Shown: positions 30,439-40,923 of the stretch, in pieces
How the letters are laid out: each line of letters begins with the position of its first letter
How positions within the stretch are numbered: position 1 is the first letter of the stretch
Assembly: GCA_001898935.1 (NCBI GenBank)
Contig: MKVT01000008.1
Coordinates: 62,001-126,000, forward strand
Direction of reading: 5' to 3'
Origin: Paludibacter sp. 47-17
Lineage (GTDB): Bacteria; Bacteroidota; Bacteroidia; Bacteroidales; Paludibacteraceae
Length of the DNA: 64,000 nucleotides
Made by a program: the position numbers and the translations under genes
The notes under the pieces: generated by a model
What the model saw: only the letters and a program-made list of their open reading frames with translations
Database searches by the model: none
Told to the model about the DNA's origin: nothing

Positions 30439-33400
30439 TTATTTCCGTTTGTTTTTTTCCAGCCATTCTTTGGGCGTAACTCCGAATTCATTTTTGAAGC
30501 AGCGACTGAAATATTTCGGATCGCTGAATCCTACCGAATAGGCAATCTCGGAAATGTTACCAATATTATTGGCCAGCATCTGCAACGAATGTTTCATGCG
30601 GATACTCCGGATAAACTCACCCGGCGAAAGCCCGGTAAGCGATTTTAGTTTACGGTGGAGGGTCGATTTGGAAGTCGACATATCCACGGCGAACTGATCG
30701 AAATCGAAGGTTTCGTCGGCCAGTTTTTCTTCAACCACCTGCACCGCCTGTTTCAAAAACACCTCATCGATCGAATTGTATTCCATCGACGAAATATTGA
30801 TTTCCTGTCCGTGCTGGAAACTCTCTACTTTCTGACGTCGTTTGCCGATAAGGTTTTTCACCCTTGCATTCAGTACACCCAGTTCAAAGGGTTTGGCAAT
30901 AAACGCATCGGCTCCGGCATTATAGCATTCGATCCTGTCCTCGGCAGTATTCTTGGCCGTAAGCATCAATACATTGAGGTGACTGGTGTTCACGTCGTTT
31001 TTAATGATCTTGCAGAAGGTCAATCCATCCATTTCAGGCATCATCACATCGCTGATAATCAAATCAATCTCCTGTTCACGAACGATATGCAGCGCCTGCA
31101 ACCCATTTTCGGCACGATACACCGTATACTGATCCTGAAAATGATCGGAGATCAATTGATTCAGATCTTTATTGTCCTCCACGATCAGAATGCTGAAGTT
31201 CTTTTGATCGGCCGATGTTTCGGTAGCCGGCACTGCAGCATCATCATCGGGCTGGTTCAATTCATTTTCCGTCAGTTCATCTTCCACAGCCTTTTCGGTG
31301 GCCGAATACGCATGCTCGTTTACCGGAATCTCGATCGTGAATACCGAACCTTCGCCCAGCACACTGTTCACCTCGATTTTCCCATGATGAATCTGAAGCA
31401 GATCCTGTGTCAGCGAAAGACCGATACCATGACTCTGGCTCTGATCGGCCGTACTGCTGATGTAAAAACGTTTGAAAATATGCGGTAAATCGTTTTCCGG
31501 AATACCGCTACCGGTGTCGGATACCGAGAGCCGCAAGATGATATCGTCCTTACGCGGAACAAAACTGGCTTTCACAGCAATCGCACCGCCTGCCGGAGTA
31601 TACTTGAACGCATTCGAAAGGATGTTGTACACCACCTTGTCGAGCTTGTCGGGGTCGAACCAGGCCTGGTAACTGTCGTACTGAATATCGACCGTAAACT
31701 GAATTTGCTTTTCGGTTACCTGGGGCTGAAAATTCGACTGGCATATATTGCGGACAAAAGCCACAATATCGCTCTGTACCACCTTTAATTTCATATTTCC
31801 AGTTTCCGTTTTGCGGAATACCAGAATCTGTTTTATTAAGCGTTTCAGGCGGTTTACATTGTCCTTCATGATTTCAAACTGGACGGTATGCCCGCTGAAC
31901 TGCTTTTGCAGACTTTCAATCTGAAGCATAATGATGGTGAGCGGCGTGAGCAGTTCGTGCGAAATATTGGTGAAGTAGCGCAGCTTGATCTGGGTGAGTT
32001 CTTCGGTTTTTTCTTTATCGATGAGCGAAATCTTCAACTCGTTTCGTAATCGGATCCTGTTGGCAATATTATGCACGATCAGGTAGGTGAGACTTATTGT
32101 GACCAGGATGTAGAGTAAGTAGGCCCACCAGGTTTGATACAACGGAGGTTTGATGTGTATGCGCAGCGAAGTTACTTCGTCGCTCCAGACTCCGTTTTCG
32201 TCGCTCGAACGAACTTCGAAAAGGTAAGTTCCGGGCATCAGATTCGCATAATTGACAAAACGGCGGTTGTTTCCGACGTAATTCCAGTCCTTATCGATAC
32301 CCGACATGCGGTAGGCGTATTGAATTTTCCGAGCGGTGTAATAATCGGGCGAACTAAATTCGATACCCATCGTACTTTCGGTGTGTTTTAGTTCGATCCG
32401 GTTTTTCTCGGGATCGAAATGCTCGCCCTTTCGGATATCGAACAGCGAACGGTTTTGAATCAGAATATCCGAAATCTTCACCTTCACTTTCGAACGGCCG
32501 GTGTTGATGGCCTGTTGCGCCGGGTCGATACTGCATAAACCATTGTTTCCCCCGAAAAACAATTCGCCCGTACTACGCTTCAGAATCGAGTTTTTGAAGA
32601 ATGTACTTACCGCAATACCATCTGCGGTCGAATAATAGTTGGAAGCATGCGATTTGGGATTGTAGCGGATGATGCGCTTGAGGGTCGTAAACCAGATCGT
32701 TCCCTGGTTGTCCTCCAGTACGTCCAATAATCCTTCTTCCGATATTCCATAAGTATTGCTTATTTCTTCGGCATAATTTTTATCGGGATCGTACAGATAT
32801 ACTCCGCCCTCTTTGGTGGCGATATATACTAAACCGTTCTGCTGGCACAGAATGCTTTGTACGCTCAAACTTTCGTATTTGTCGATGTGTAGTTTGATTT
32901 TTTGAAGCGTCCACGACTTGGCTGCTCTGTCGAGAATGAACACGCCGTCTTTTTCGGTCCCGATCCAGATACGCCCCCTCGGATCATGTTTAATATCGTT
33001 GATAAACCGTACCTTGTTGGATATAAGTTGGGTGTTTCCGTTCAAATCGTGAGCAAAAATGCCGTTGGCGGTTCCGATCCACATAACCCCCCGGGCATCT
33101 TCATGAAAAGCGGTGATATTATGATTGTCGGCCGGATCCTGAAGTTGTACGGTGGAAAGGTGCTTTAAATTGGCGCCGCCCAGAGGGCTGAAGATATGGA
33201 AAAAATTATCGCCTTCGCTGGCCACCCAGATGGTGTTTTTCTTGCTGTGATTGGCAAGTGCTATAATCGATCCCTGCCGGCGCAGAATCGGATCTTCGGG
33301 CCTGTTGACCTGCCCCGTTACCGGATCGAAATGAAAGAGCCCGACCCGGTTGATTACCACGAACAGCTGCTTATTGTTGGTTTCGGCGATACGGGTTACA

Positions 33401-34479
33401 TAAGGTTCGGCATTCAGGCTCCGTACCTGGGGTAAGGTGAAGTTTTTAACCGGCAGACGGTTGTAATCCATCTGGAATACCCCTTCGCCTACCGAACCCA
33501 GCCAAAGGTTGTTGTTACGGTCGCGCACAATGGAGTGGAATAGCTGATAATCGCCGTTGCCAAACAAATGACGGGATCCGGAAACTATAAATTCGTCACC
33601 CCGGATTTCGATCGACCGCAGTCCTGAATAGGTAACCACCCATAAGGTGCCGTTTTTATCTTCGGTGATGCTGTACGAAATATCGTCGATGGTTTCGGTC
33701 GATGCAGGCGATGGAACGCATTTCTCAAAACGGAATTGTCCGGGCTTATCGATGTGCATTTTAAACATACCGTCGCCCCAGGTGAGCACCCAGTAATAGC
33801 CTCTGCTGTCCTGCAAAATCCGGAACGGGTTGTTTTTGCTGCCCACCGGCGCCGTATATATTTTCTTTCCGTCGTGCGAAATCATACACATCCCATGACT
33901 CCAGAACGAGATCCATATATTGCCGTTTTTATCCTTGTAGATATGATTCACAGTGTTGCCGGGCAAACGAAGCGGGGAGTCGGCATCGGCCGAGTAACGG
34001 ATGAATTCTTTGGTTTCGGGATTCATTCGCAATACTCCGAAATCGGTTGTGCCTATCCACATCATTCCCTCATTGTCGAGCAGCAAACAATTGACCCGTT
34101 CGTTGTTGACGTAAGGATTGTCGAGGGTCTGGATGGTAAAAGTCGAATTATCGATAATATCCACTCCTTCCGAAGTTGCTACCCATATACGGCTGTTGTT
34201 GTCCTCGGTAATAAACTGAATTTCGTTGCTGGTAAGCTTTCCGGGAGTTTGCGGACTCGAACGGAACACCTTCATATCGTAGCCGTCGAAGCGGCTTAAG
34301 CCGTCGCGTGTACCAAACCACATGTATCCTTTGCTGTCGTGAAACAACCGGTTCACCGAGTTGGAAGGCAGTTTATCGTTGTAGAGAAAACGCTCGAAGC
34401 CGGGTGTGTCGTTGTCTGCGGCCAGCACCGCGGGCAGTAAACTGAGAAATAGCTGCAAAAGGAAAGAGTGTTTCTTCAT
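30439..34479 (-). CDS. Hybrid two-component system regulator (HTCS) of the PUL
   Basis: 1346 residues. Signal peptide (ending VLAAD), two periplasmic beta-propellers of Reg_prop repeats (about 25-690: GYMWFGTRDGLSRFDG, KNGNIWISFW), a Y_Y_Y domain (about 700-790), a membrane helix (about 795-815), histidine kinase with H841 in SHELLTPLT, ATP-binding G boxes (DTGSGIPENDL, HGIGLSL), receiver domain with D1144 in ISDVMMPEMDG, and an AraC-type HTH (about 1240-1340, SEIAYSVGFSDPKYFSRCF). Such proteins sense an oligosaccharide in the periplasm and activate their PUL. It faces the end of the plus operon and has its own promoter. Probable targets: the two divergent operons at 9178-9655. Confidence 0.95.
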   Translation of the reverse strand: MKKHSFLLQLFLSLLPAVLAADNDTPGFERFLYNDKLPSNSVNRLFHDSKGYMWFGTRDGLSRFDGYDMKVFRSSPQTPGKLTSNEIQFITEDNNSRIWVATSEGVDIIDNSTFTIQTLDNPYVNNERVNCLLLDNEGMMWIGTTDFGVLRMNPETKEFIRYSADADSPLRLPGNTVNHIYKDKNGNIWISFWSHGMCMISHDGKKIYTAPVGSKNNPFRILQDSRGYYWVLTWGDGMFKMHIDKPGQFRFEKCVPSPASTETIDDISYSITEDKNGTLWVVTYSGLRSIEIRGDEFIVSGSRHLFGNGDYQLFHSIVRDRNNNLWLGSVGEGVFQMDYNRLPVKNFTLPQVRSLNAEPYVTRIAETNNKQLFVVINRVGLFHFDPVTGQVNRPEDPILRRQGSIIALANHSKKNTIWVASEGDNFFHIFSPLGGANLKHLSTVQLQDPADNHNITAFHEDARGVMWIGTANGIFAHDLNGNTQLISNKVRFINDIKHDPRGRIWIGTEKDGVFILDRAAKSWTLQKIKLHIDKYESLSVQSILCQQNGLVYIATKEGGVYLYDPDKNYAEEISNTYGISEEGLLDVLEDNQGTIWFTTLKRIIRYNPKSHASNYYSTADGIAVSTFFKNSILKRSTGELFFGGNNGLCSIDPAQQAINTGRSKVKVKISDILIQNRSLFDIRKGEHFDPEKNRIELKHTESTMGIEFSSPDYYTARKIQYAYRMSGIDKDWNYVGNNRRFVNYANLMPGTYLFEVRSSDENGVWSDEVTSLRIHIKPPLYQTWWAYLLYILVTISLTYLIVHNIANRIRLRNELKISLIDKEKTEELTQIKLRYFTNISHELLTPLTIIMLQIESLQKQFSGHTVQFEIMKDNVNRLKRLIKQILVFRKTETGNMKLKVVQSDIVAFVRNICQSNFQPQVTEKQIQFTVDIQYDSYQAWFDPDKLDKVVYNILSNAFKYTPAGGAIAVKASFVPRKDDIILRLSVSDTGSGIPENDLPHIFKRFYISSTADQSQSHGIGLSLTQDLLQIHHGKIEVNSVLGEGSVFTIEIPVNEHAYSATEKAVEDELTENELNQPDDDAAVPATETSADQKNFSILIVEDNKDLNQLISDHFQDQYTVYRAENGLQALHIVREQEIDLIISDVMMPEMDGLTFCKIIKNDVNTSHLNVLMLTAKNTAEDRIECYNAGADAFIAKPFELGVLNARVKNLIGKRRQKVESFQHGQEINISSMEYNSIDEVFLKQAVQVVEEKLADETFDFDQFAVDMSTSKSTLHRKLKSLTGLSPGEFIRSIRMKHSLQMLANNIGNISEIAYSVGFSDPKYFSRCFKNEFGVTPKEWLEKNKRK

Positions 34480-34495
34480 TATGCTTAGTTTTCAA

Positions 34496-34528
34496 CAAAG
34501 ATACAAAAAAAGGAGGTACAGTTCCAAA
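34496..34528 (-). promoter_or_regulatory. Promoter of the HTCS gene
   Basis: On the minus strand TTTG (34528-34525), a 21-bp spacer and TATCTTTG (34503-34496) match the Bacteroidota consensus TTTG-N19-21-TAnnTTTG. The expected start of transcription is about 10 bp before the ATG. The -33 element lies inside the loop of the terminator hairpin of the upstream gene. Confidence 0.65.
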
Positions 34529-34547
34529 AAGCCGGAATCTGTACCTC
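34504..34547 (-). terminator. Intrinsic terminator of the DPP7 gene
   Basis: GAGGTACAG (34547-34539 on the minus strand) pairs with CTGTACCTC (34521-34513); the inner TTCC/GGAA can add pairs. Seven T residues follow in the minus-strand transcript. It lies 24 bp after the DPP7 stop. Confidence 0.8.
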
Positions 34548-34571
34548 ATAGTTAACAAAAAATACGGTGAA

Positions 34572-36689
34572 TTAGTTGTATTTTAATTCTTTCAGAATTC
34601 GTTCGGCTCCACCGATTTTATCCATCACGAAGAGCATGTACCGCACGTCCACATTAATCGTTCGTTGTAATTCGGGTTCAAAAACGATATCGCCACTCAT
34701 CGCTTCCCAGTTACCGTCGAATGCCAGTCCCAGCAGTTCGCCTTTCCCGTTGAAAATAGGACTTCCCGAATTACCTCCGGTAATGTCGTTGTTGCTGAGG
34801 AAGTTGACGATGAGTTTGCCTTCCTGGTCGGTATAAGGCGCCACATCGTTGGCAAGCAATGCTTTTTTAAGTTCGGCGGGAACATCGAATTCCATATCTC
34901 CCGGGATTTCTTTTTCCAGAATTCCGCGGCCGGTAGAGTAATAATTGTATACCACGGCATCGGCGGGAGCATAGCCGCCGATCGATCCGTAGGTCAGGCG
35001 CATGGTGAAGTTAGCATCGGGATAGGGCTTGATACCCTTTTCCCGGTTGATTTCCAGTAAGCCGGCCTCAAACAGGCGTTCGGCATTGCGTATGACGGCA
35101 TGACTTTCGGCTATTTCCTTCGAGTCGAATGCATCCAGCTTCGCAAGCACCTCTTTCCTGAACTGCAGGGCGGGATCTTTCTTCGGATTGATTTTCCCGG
35201 CATTCAGTAAACGGATGAATTTATCGTGGCTGCTAAAGGCGGAGCGCGCAAAGATCGATTTCGCAAATGCGGCATAATTGCCTTTGAATTTTTTGTCGAT
35301 TTCGGTGTAGAAAGCGGGTAAATCGGATGCCTCCACATAGTTGCGATAGGTTTCGAGCATTACTGCAAAAGTGGCCTCGTCCACTTCGGGGTAATAATCT
35401 TTGTATACTTCGCCGGCACGTTTGAGGGCAGCTTCTTTCTCCTCTTTCGAACCTGCGAGGTGCTCGAGAGCGCCGGCAATACGCGGCATCTCTACTCCCG
35501 AGAGGAGCGCTTCGCGGAGGTAGGTCGATGCACGCAGCGACCGGTATACTTTTTCATTGTTGCTTTCCAGATCGGCCAGTACCTTACCGTATTTCTGCAC
35601 ACGAGCCGCATCGGCTTTCACCCATTGGTCGAAATTACGTTCAATTTCTTGTTTGCGGGCCATTACATCCAGTTTGGCAATGGCATTATTCATTCCGATA
35701 CTGTTTTTCCAGTAGTTCGAACTTCCGGCATATTTGCTGGCATAGGCAATGTTGATGGCTTCGTCGGCTTTCATGTACGATTTCCATACGGCTTGTTTTT
35801 CGCCGCGGACATCGATGCGGGCCTGGTTGGTAGCTTGTGTGCGGTTGCGGATTCCCCAGGAGGTAAGGTAGCGTGAAGTGCTGCCCGGATTTCCCATTAT
35901 AAATGCAAAATCGCCTGCCTTGTAACCTTTCGTGCTCACCGTGGCAAACCGCTTGGGTCGGTAGGGTACATTGTCGGTCGAATAATCGGCGGGTTTGTTT
36001 TCGGCATTGGCATATACGCGGAATACCGAATAATCGCCGGTATGGCGGGGCCACATCCAGTTGTCGGTGTCGCCGCCGAATTTCCCGATTGAAGTAGGAG
36101 GGGCGTGAACAAACCGGACATCCTTAAATTCTTCGAGCTGAAAAACGTGGTATTCGTTGCCCGAATACATGGCCCGGATCTGTACGATGTAATGAGAGTC
36201 TTTTTCAAATTCGTTTTTAATTACATTGATCACCGAATCGAGGGTGTTTTTACGTTTCTCGATCGACATCGACTCGTCGACACTCGACAGTACCCGGGTG
36301 GTTACATCGGTTACGCTTACCAGGAATTTAACGGTCAGTCCCGGTGCCGGAATTTCGTCGGTCAGTTCTTTGGCGGTGAATCCGTCGCGGAGGTAGTTGT
36401 GTTCCACCGAGCTAAGGCGCTGAATAGCTCCATATCCGCAATGGTGATTCGTGAAAATAAGACCCTGTTCGGATACCGCAATGCCTGTACAGCCCCCGCC
36501 AAAAACGATGACGGCATCTTTCAGACTTACCCCGGTATCGCTGTATATGTCGTCGGCCGACAGGGTGCAGCCCATTTGTTGCATTTTTTCGATGGTGTAC
36601 TTCACGGAAGGCAGCATCCACATGCCTTCGTCGGCTTTTGCGGTAAAAATGGCTGACATCACTACCGCGGCTACGAGCGTTTTCTTCAT
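34572..36689 (-). CDS. S46 family dipeptidyl-peptidase, DPP7 type
   Basis: 705 residues, family-typical, with a signal peptide (ending FTAKA). Periplasmic serine exopeptidase that takes dipeptides from peptide N-termini. Catalytic His lies in TNHHCGYG (82-83), Asp in the TDNWMWPRHTGD region, Ser641 in GGNSGSP. The residue 18 after the serine is Gly659 (AFDGNWEAM); in this family Gly here marks DPP7 (hydrophobic P1) and Arg marks DPP11 (acidic P1). So DPP7 specificity is inferred. Own terminator downstream; a -7 box (CAAATTTA on the plus strand, 36731-36738) lies about 42 bp before the start. It belongs to amino-acid nutrition, not to the glycan locus. Confidence 0.92.
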   Translation of the reverse strand: MKKTLVAAVVMSAIFTAKADEGMWMLPSVKYTIEKMQQMGCTLSADDIYSDTGVSLKDAVIVFGGGCTGIAVSEQGLIFTNHHCGYGAIQRLSSVEHNYLRDGFTAKELTDEIPAPGLTVKFLVSVTDVTTRVLSSVDESMSIEKRKNTLDSVINVIKNEFEKDSHYIVQIRAMYSGNEYHVFQLEEFKDVRFVHAPPTSIGKFGGDTDNWMWPRHTGDYSVFRVYANAENKPADYSTDNVPYRPKRFATVSTKGYKAGDFAFIMGNPGSTSRYLTSWGIRNRTQATNQARIDVRGEKQAVWKSYMKADEAINIAYASKYAGSSNYWKNSIGMNNAIAKLDVMARKQEIERNFDQWVKADAARVQKYGKVLADLESNNEKVYRSLRASTYLREALLSGVEMPRIAGALEHLAGSKEEKEAALKRAGEVYKDYYPEVDEATFAVMLETYRNYVEASDLPAFYTEIDKKFKGNYAAFAKSIFARSAFSSHDKFIRLLNAGKINPKKDPALQFRKEVLAKLDAFDSKEIAESHAVIRNAERLFEAGLLEINREKGIKPYPDANFTMRLTYGSIGGYAPADAVVYNYYSTGRGILEKEIPGDMEFDVPAELKKALLANDVAPYTDQEGKLIVNFLSNNDITGGNSGSPIFNGKGELLGLAFDGNWEAMSGDIVFEPELQRTINVDVRYMLFVMDKIGGAERILKELKYN

Positions 36690-36864
36690 TAATTTGTTGT
36701 TGTAAATGGATAATTACTAAAAAAAGGATACAAATTTACAATATTATTCACAAACTTTGTCCAATCGTGTCGTTAAAAATAGTTCTTTGTCGGTTTTTAA
36801 GAAAGCCGGTGGCTTTCCGGTAAAAAAAATGTCGATGGATATCGGTTTACAACTCCGGAAACAT

Positions 36865-36872
36865 TAACTTTG
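36865..36872 (+). promoter_or_regulatory. -7 box before the TPR lipoprotein gene
   Basis: TAACTTTG matches TAnnTTTG, 25 bp before the ATG at 36898. The 208-bp gap to the divergent DPP7 gene otherwise shows nothing I can name. Confidence 0.45.
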
Positions 36873-36897
36873 CCGGAAAATGAAAGATAAGTGATCC

Positions 36898-38238
36898 ATG
36901 CGTAAAAGTCTGTGTTTATTTTTAATTGCGATTGTATTGGTGGGCTGTGAATCTGTCCGCTTGGTCAAAAAAGCCACTTCGTATGAACTGTCGGGGATGT
37001 ACGAACAGGCCGTAGTCAATTTTTTACAATCGCTCGAGCGTAAGCCGTTGAAAAATGAGCGTGCGCTGTTGGGGTTGAAACGTACGGCAGGCGCTTGGAC
37101 CGACGAGTTGCTTCTTCAGTTGGACGATGCGTACGCTACCAACGACGACGATGCCGTGGTGGATCTTTATCAGCGTTTGATGCGGTTGAAAAATGATGCC
37201 GGTCCCTATGGTTTTCAGCCGGGCATTCCCGTACGAACGCATATTCAGTACGAAGAAGCACGTACGCGCTATGAGTTCAACAATTACCAGGCTGCTCAGG
37301 CCAGTCTGGACAAGGACGATTTCCAGCAAGCCATTATTCATCTGGAGCGTATCATGAAGATCGACCCGGGCTACGAACAAACGCGCGAATTGTACGATTA
37401 TGCAAGGTGCGAGCCGATTTACCGTTCGGCGCTGGAATCGATGGATCGGGGGCACTACCGTTCGGCATGGAATAAACTGGAGCGCGTACGCCTGATTGAT
37501 TCGGATTACGATGATGTGGTGAATTTGCAGCGGGAGGCGCGGGTGGCCGGCCTGATGACCATTGCCCTGCGGTATTATCCCGAAGAACTTCGCCGGCATC
37601 CGGGTTTGTACCGCCTCGTCGATGCCGAACTTAAATCGCGGTTCTCCAAACTGAATCATCCCTTTATACAACTTGTATCCGAAGAATATATTCAGCAAAC
37701 GATGGAGGAACAACGGCGTTCGCTGTCGGAGCACCGTCAGGTCGATCCTTTTGCTATGATCCCGGTAAGGGTGCAGTTTACAGGCTCGGTCGTTCAATAC
37801 CGGGTAGAAGACGGACCTGTGAGAAAAACCGAACGTAAAGCCTGGTTAAAAGAAACCGATCGTGAACGTAAGACGGTTTACAAAAAAGTGAGTTTGTACG
37901 AAGTGGAACAATCGTGCGTGGTAACCATGACCTTTTCTTACGAATTTGTATCGGTTGAAAATGCGCGTGTACTGGTAGCCGGAAAGGTAACCGACAATTA
38001 CCGCGACGCGGTGCGTTACGCCACATCTGCCTACAATCCGAACGATTTAATACCGGGCGATTGGGGTGCGGGACGGAAAGATACGATGTACACCGATGCC
38101 CACCGGCGTTCGGAAATGCTCACACTTTTAACGGCACGCAGGGAGCTGAAGCAACCGATGGACTTCGATGCCGATTTTGCCGGACGTATAGCAGCCGATG
38201 TCATTCGCCGGATCAGTGCGTATGATCCGGAAAAATGA
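36898..38238 (+). CDS. TPR-like lipoprotein of unknown function
   Basis: 446 residues with a lipoprotein signal (IVLVGCES). Helical repeats follow: SGMYEQAVVNFLQSLERKP, KDDFQQAIIHLERIMKIDPG and RGHYRSAWNKLERVRLIDSD are TPR-like. The C-terminal half (about 240-445) is a mixed domain with VRVQFTGSVVQYRVEDG and a strongly charged stretch. No catalytic motif. I do not recognise a named family. It is monocistronic, between DPP7 (divergent) and the copper operon (convergent). An envelope scaffold or assembly role is only a guess. Confidence 0.7.
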   Translation: MRKSLCLFLIAIVLVGCESVRLVKKATSYELSGMYEQAVVNFLQSLERKPLKNERALLGLKRTAGAWTDELLLQLDDAYATNDDDAVVDLYQRLMRLKNDAGPYGFQPGIPVRTHIQYEEARTRYEFNNYQAAQASLDKDDFQQAIIHLERIMKIDPGYEQTRELYDYARCEPIYRSALESMDRGHYRSAWNKLERVRLIDSDYDDVVNLQREARVAGLMTIALRYYPEELRRHPGLYRLVDAELKSRFSKLNHPFIQLVSEEYIQQTMEEQRRSLSEHRQVDPFAMIPVRVQFTGSVVQYRVEDGPVRKTERKAWLKETDRERKTVYKKVSLYEVEQSCVVTMTFSYEFVSVENARVLVAGKVTDNYRDAVRYATSAYNPNDLIPGDWGAGRKDTMYTDAHRRSEMLTLLTARRELKQPMDFDADFAGRIAADVIRRISAYDPEK

Positions 38239-38300
38239 ATCTGGCGTTTTTCCGATCCCCCGGCCGGAGAATGATCCGGTCAGGGGTTGAAAGCCTTTGA

Positions 38301-38519
38301 TTACTCACGGTTGAGGAGCTCGATTTTGTATCCGGCATTTTCGATGGTGGTGCAGATTACATCGGCACTCACTCCTTCGGCTTCCACGGTAAGCAGTTTG
38401 CCGGGCGAACTAATATCGACCGACCAGCTTTTAATTCCGGGTAACTTATCGAGATGTGGTTTGACGGTGGCGATGCAACCACCGCATTTAATGTTGGTTG
38501 TGAACTTTAACTGAGTCAT
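38301..38519 (-). CDS. HMA-domain metal-binding protein (copper chaperone-like)
   Basis: 72 residues, a single heavy-metal-associated ferredoxin fold with C12-G-G-C15 in NIKCGGCIATV. Proteins of this size bind Cu(I) and pass it to CopA-type ATPases. Its start is 4 bp after the CopA stop, so it is translated from the same mRNA. The usual MxCxxC motif is here IKCGGC, lacking the Met. Confidence 0.88.
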   Translation of the reverse strand: MTQLKFTTNIKCGGCIATVKPHLDKLPGIKSWSVDISSPGKLLTVEAEGVSADVICTTIENAGYKIELLNRE

Positions 38520-38523
38520 ATTT

Positions 38524-40836
38524 TTAGTTTTTGAATTTTAACCGAATTGAATTGCTAACGACACTGACACTGCTCAGCGCCATTGCGGCGCCGGCAATCA
38601 TGGGGTTGAGCAGAAAGCCGTTGATCGGATAAAGTATTCCGGCGGCGACCGGTATTCCGATAATATTGTAAATAAAAGCCCAAAACAGATTTTCACGAAT
38701 GGTTTTTACAGTTTGACCGGAAATTCGAATTGCGGTGGGTAACTTGCTCAGGTCCGACGACACAAGGGTCATCATAGCTACTTCCATGGCAATATCGCTA
38801 CCCGTGCCCATCGCAATGCTTACATCGGCCTGCGCCAGTGCAGCGCTGTCGTTGATCCCGTCGCCCGCCATGGCTACCACCTTGCCGCTGGATTGAAGTG
38901 CCTTTACATAGGCGGCTTTCTCTTCGGGCAATACCTCGGCTTTGTAATGATCGATACCGGTTCGAAGGGCGATTGCCTGGGCGGTTGACCTACTGTCGCC
39001 TGTGAGCATATGTACTTCTATCCCTGCTTTCCGCAGCCGGCCGATGGCAGCTTCCGAACTGTCCTTTACCGGATCGGAAATTGCAAATAAGGCATACACT
39101 TGCCGTGAGCCGGCCAGCCACACCACGGTATGGGCGTCGCGAGTCCATTCTTCATACTTCCGCATAAAATCTTCCGGTATGACAATGCCTTTTTCGCCCA
39201 TCAATTGAATATTGCCGGCATACCATGGGATTTCGTCAACGGTAGCCTCCACTCCCCGGCCGGTTATACTCTGAAAATTACGGATTCCGGGCGTCGTCCT
39301 GCTGTCAGGATCGTGACGAAGGGAAGTCAACTGTCGGGTAGTTCCGGACAACCGGTTCGCCGGCGCCGGCATACCCGGTTCGAGGTATTCGGTTAGCGCC
39401 GATGCCAGCGGATGTTCCGAACGCTTTTCAAGGGCGAGGAGGATTCGTTTTGCATTGTTTCTCACAGAAGCGTCGACTGCCGGCGAATCGGTTTCGGCAT
39501 CTCGGGCCGAACCCCAATACTCCTCACTCACCGTCGGCTTCCCGATCGTAATGGTTCCGGTTTTATCGAGCACCACGGCTGTTACCTTACGCGCCAGCTC
39601 CAGACTCTCGGCATCTTTTATCAAAATGCCCTGTCCGGCAGCTTTTCCAATGCCTACCATGATGGCGGTGGGAGTTGCAAGGCCCAGCGCGCACGGACAG
39701 GCAATGACGAGCACAGTGACCAGGGCCAGCAATCCTTGCGTAAATGCATTTTCGGCTCCGAACAGGTTCCAGGTCAGAAAGGCAAACAAGGCAATTCCAA
39801 TCACCACCGGAACAAATACGGCGGCAATTTTATCTACCAGCTGTTGCACCGGCGCTTTACTGCCCTGTGCATCGCGTACCATACGCACGATGCGTGCCAG
39901 CAGGGTAGTGGAGCCCACTTTTTCGGCCACAAACGTAAAACTTCCCTTTTGATTGATGGTGCCTGCATATACCGCATCGTTTGCTTCCTTATATACGGCA
40001 AGGGGTTCGCCGGTGAGCATGCTTTCGTCCACGTACGAACTGCCGTCGACAAGCTTCCCGTCGACCGCAATTTTTTCTCCGGGCCTCACCAGCAGCCGGT
40101 CGCCTACCAGCACCTGAGCAATGCCGATGGTCTGATAATTCCCGTCGCTGTCAATCCGGGTCACTTCGTTGGGTTGCAGCCCCATCAGTTTTTTCAAGGC
40201 CGACGAAGTATTGCCTTTGGCCTTTTCTTCCAGCAACTTTCCGAGTAAAATAAACGTGATGATCACAGCCGAGGCTTCGAAGTACACGTGAGCATGCAAT
40301 CCGCGGTCGTGCCAGAAACCGGCTGCCAGCGTATTGAAAACACTGAAAAGATAGGCCACTCCGGTACTCAGGGCAACCAGGGTGTCCATAGTCGCTTTCC
40401 GGTGCCTGGCCTGTTTCCACGCATTTACAAAGAAGTCGCGCCCCAACCAGAACACCACCGGCGTCGATAGCGCCCACATCAGTTGGTTGGCGTAAGGCAT
40501 GTTCATCAGCACCATCCCTATCACCACCACCGGGAGCGACAATACGGCTGCCCAGATGGTTCTTCGCCGGAGCGACCTGAATTTTTGGGCTTGCAGCTGC
40601 GCCACCGTTTCCTGTTGGTTCTCCTGTTCTACGACCAGATCGTATCCTACCGATTGCAGTACTTTTTGCATGCCTTCGGGCCGGATGATGACGGGATCGT
40701 ATTCCACCGTCACTTCTGCCGATGCATAATTGACCGTAGCGGATGTAACTCCCTTACTTGCTTTGAGCATGCTTTCGACACTGGTTGCGCAGGCTGCACA
40801 GGTCATTTCGAGTACGGGGAATGTTTGTTTCATCAT
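38524..40836 (-). CDS. copA: Copper-exporting P1B-type ATPase CopA
   Basis: 770 residues. One N-terminal HMA domain with C13 and C16 ([10 protein letters not shown]), membrane helices, the ion-site motif CPC (380-382, [11 protein letters not shown]), phosphorylation Asp424 (DKTGTITIG), HP locus (SEHPLAS), and hinge [18 protein letters not shown] with an HMA domain is the Cu(I) exporter pattern. An insertion of low similarity is present around residue 460-530 ([11 protein letters not shown] region). Middle gene of an AraC-CopA-HMA group; 87 bp after the regulator, 4 bp before the HMA gene. Role: copper resistance. Confidence 0.95.
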   Translation of the reverse strand: MMKQTFPVLEMTCAACATSVESMLKASKGVTSATVNYASAEVTVEYDPVIIRPEGMQKVLQSVGYDLVVEQENQQETVAQLQAQKFRSLRRRTIWAAVLSLPVVVIGMVLMNMPYANQLMWALSTPVVFWLGRDFFVNAWKQARHRKATMDTLVALSTGVAYLFSVFNTLAAGFWHDRGLHAHVYFEASAVIITFILLGKLLEEKAKGNTSSALKKLMGLQPNEVTRIDSDGNYQTIGIAQVLVGDRLLVRPGEKIAVDGKLVDGSSYVDESMLTGEPLAVYKEANDAVYAGTINQKGSFTFVAEKVGSTTLLARIVRMVRDAQGSKAPVQQLVDKIAAVFVPVVIGIALFAFLTWNLFGAENAFTQGLLALVTVLVIACPCALGLATPTAIMVGIGKAAGQGILIKDAESLELARKVTAVVLDKTGTITIGKPTVSEEYWGSARDAETDSPAVDASVRNNAKRILLALEKRSEHPLASALTEYLEPGMPAPANRLSGTTRQLTSLRHDPDSRTTPGIRNFQSITGRGVEATVDEIPWYAGNIQLMGEKGIVIPEDFMRKYEEWTRDAHTVVWLAGSRQVYALFAISDPVKDSSEAAIGRLRKAGIEVHMLTGDSRSTAQAIALRTGIDHYKAEVLPEEKAAYVKALQSSGKVVAMAGDGINDSAALAQADVSIAMGTGSDIAMEVAMMTLVSSDLSKLPTAIRISGQTVKTIRENLFWAFIYNIIGIPVAAGILYPINGFLLNPMIAGAAMALSSVSVVSNSIRLKFKN

Positions 40837-40863
40837 TACCGATTTGATTTACAACTGCAAAGA

Positions 40864-40921
40864 TCGGGAAAAGGCAGCGTGTAAAGTTATAAAATTCGGG
40901 AATAGAATTATATAAATCGGG
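40864..40921. promoter_or_regulatory. Three TCGGG repeats before copA
   Basis: TCGGG(A/G)A occurs at 40864, 40896 and 40917, in the 87 bp between the AraC gene and copA; the last two are 21 bp apart, two helix turns. These may be binding sites of the AraC-type regulator next door. No clear -7 box matches the consensus here (closest: GATCTTTG on the minus strand). Confidence 0.35.
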
Positions 40922-40923
40922 GA

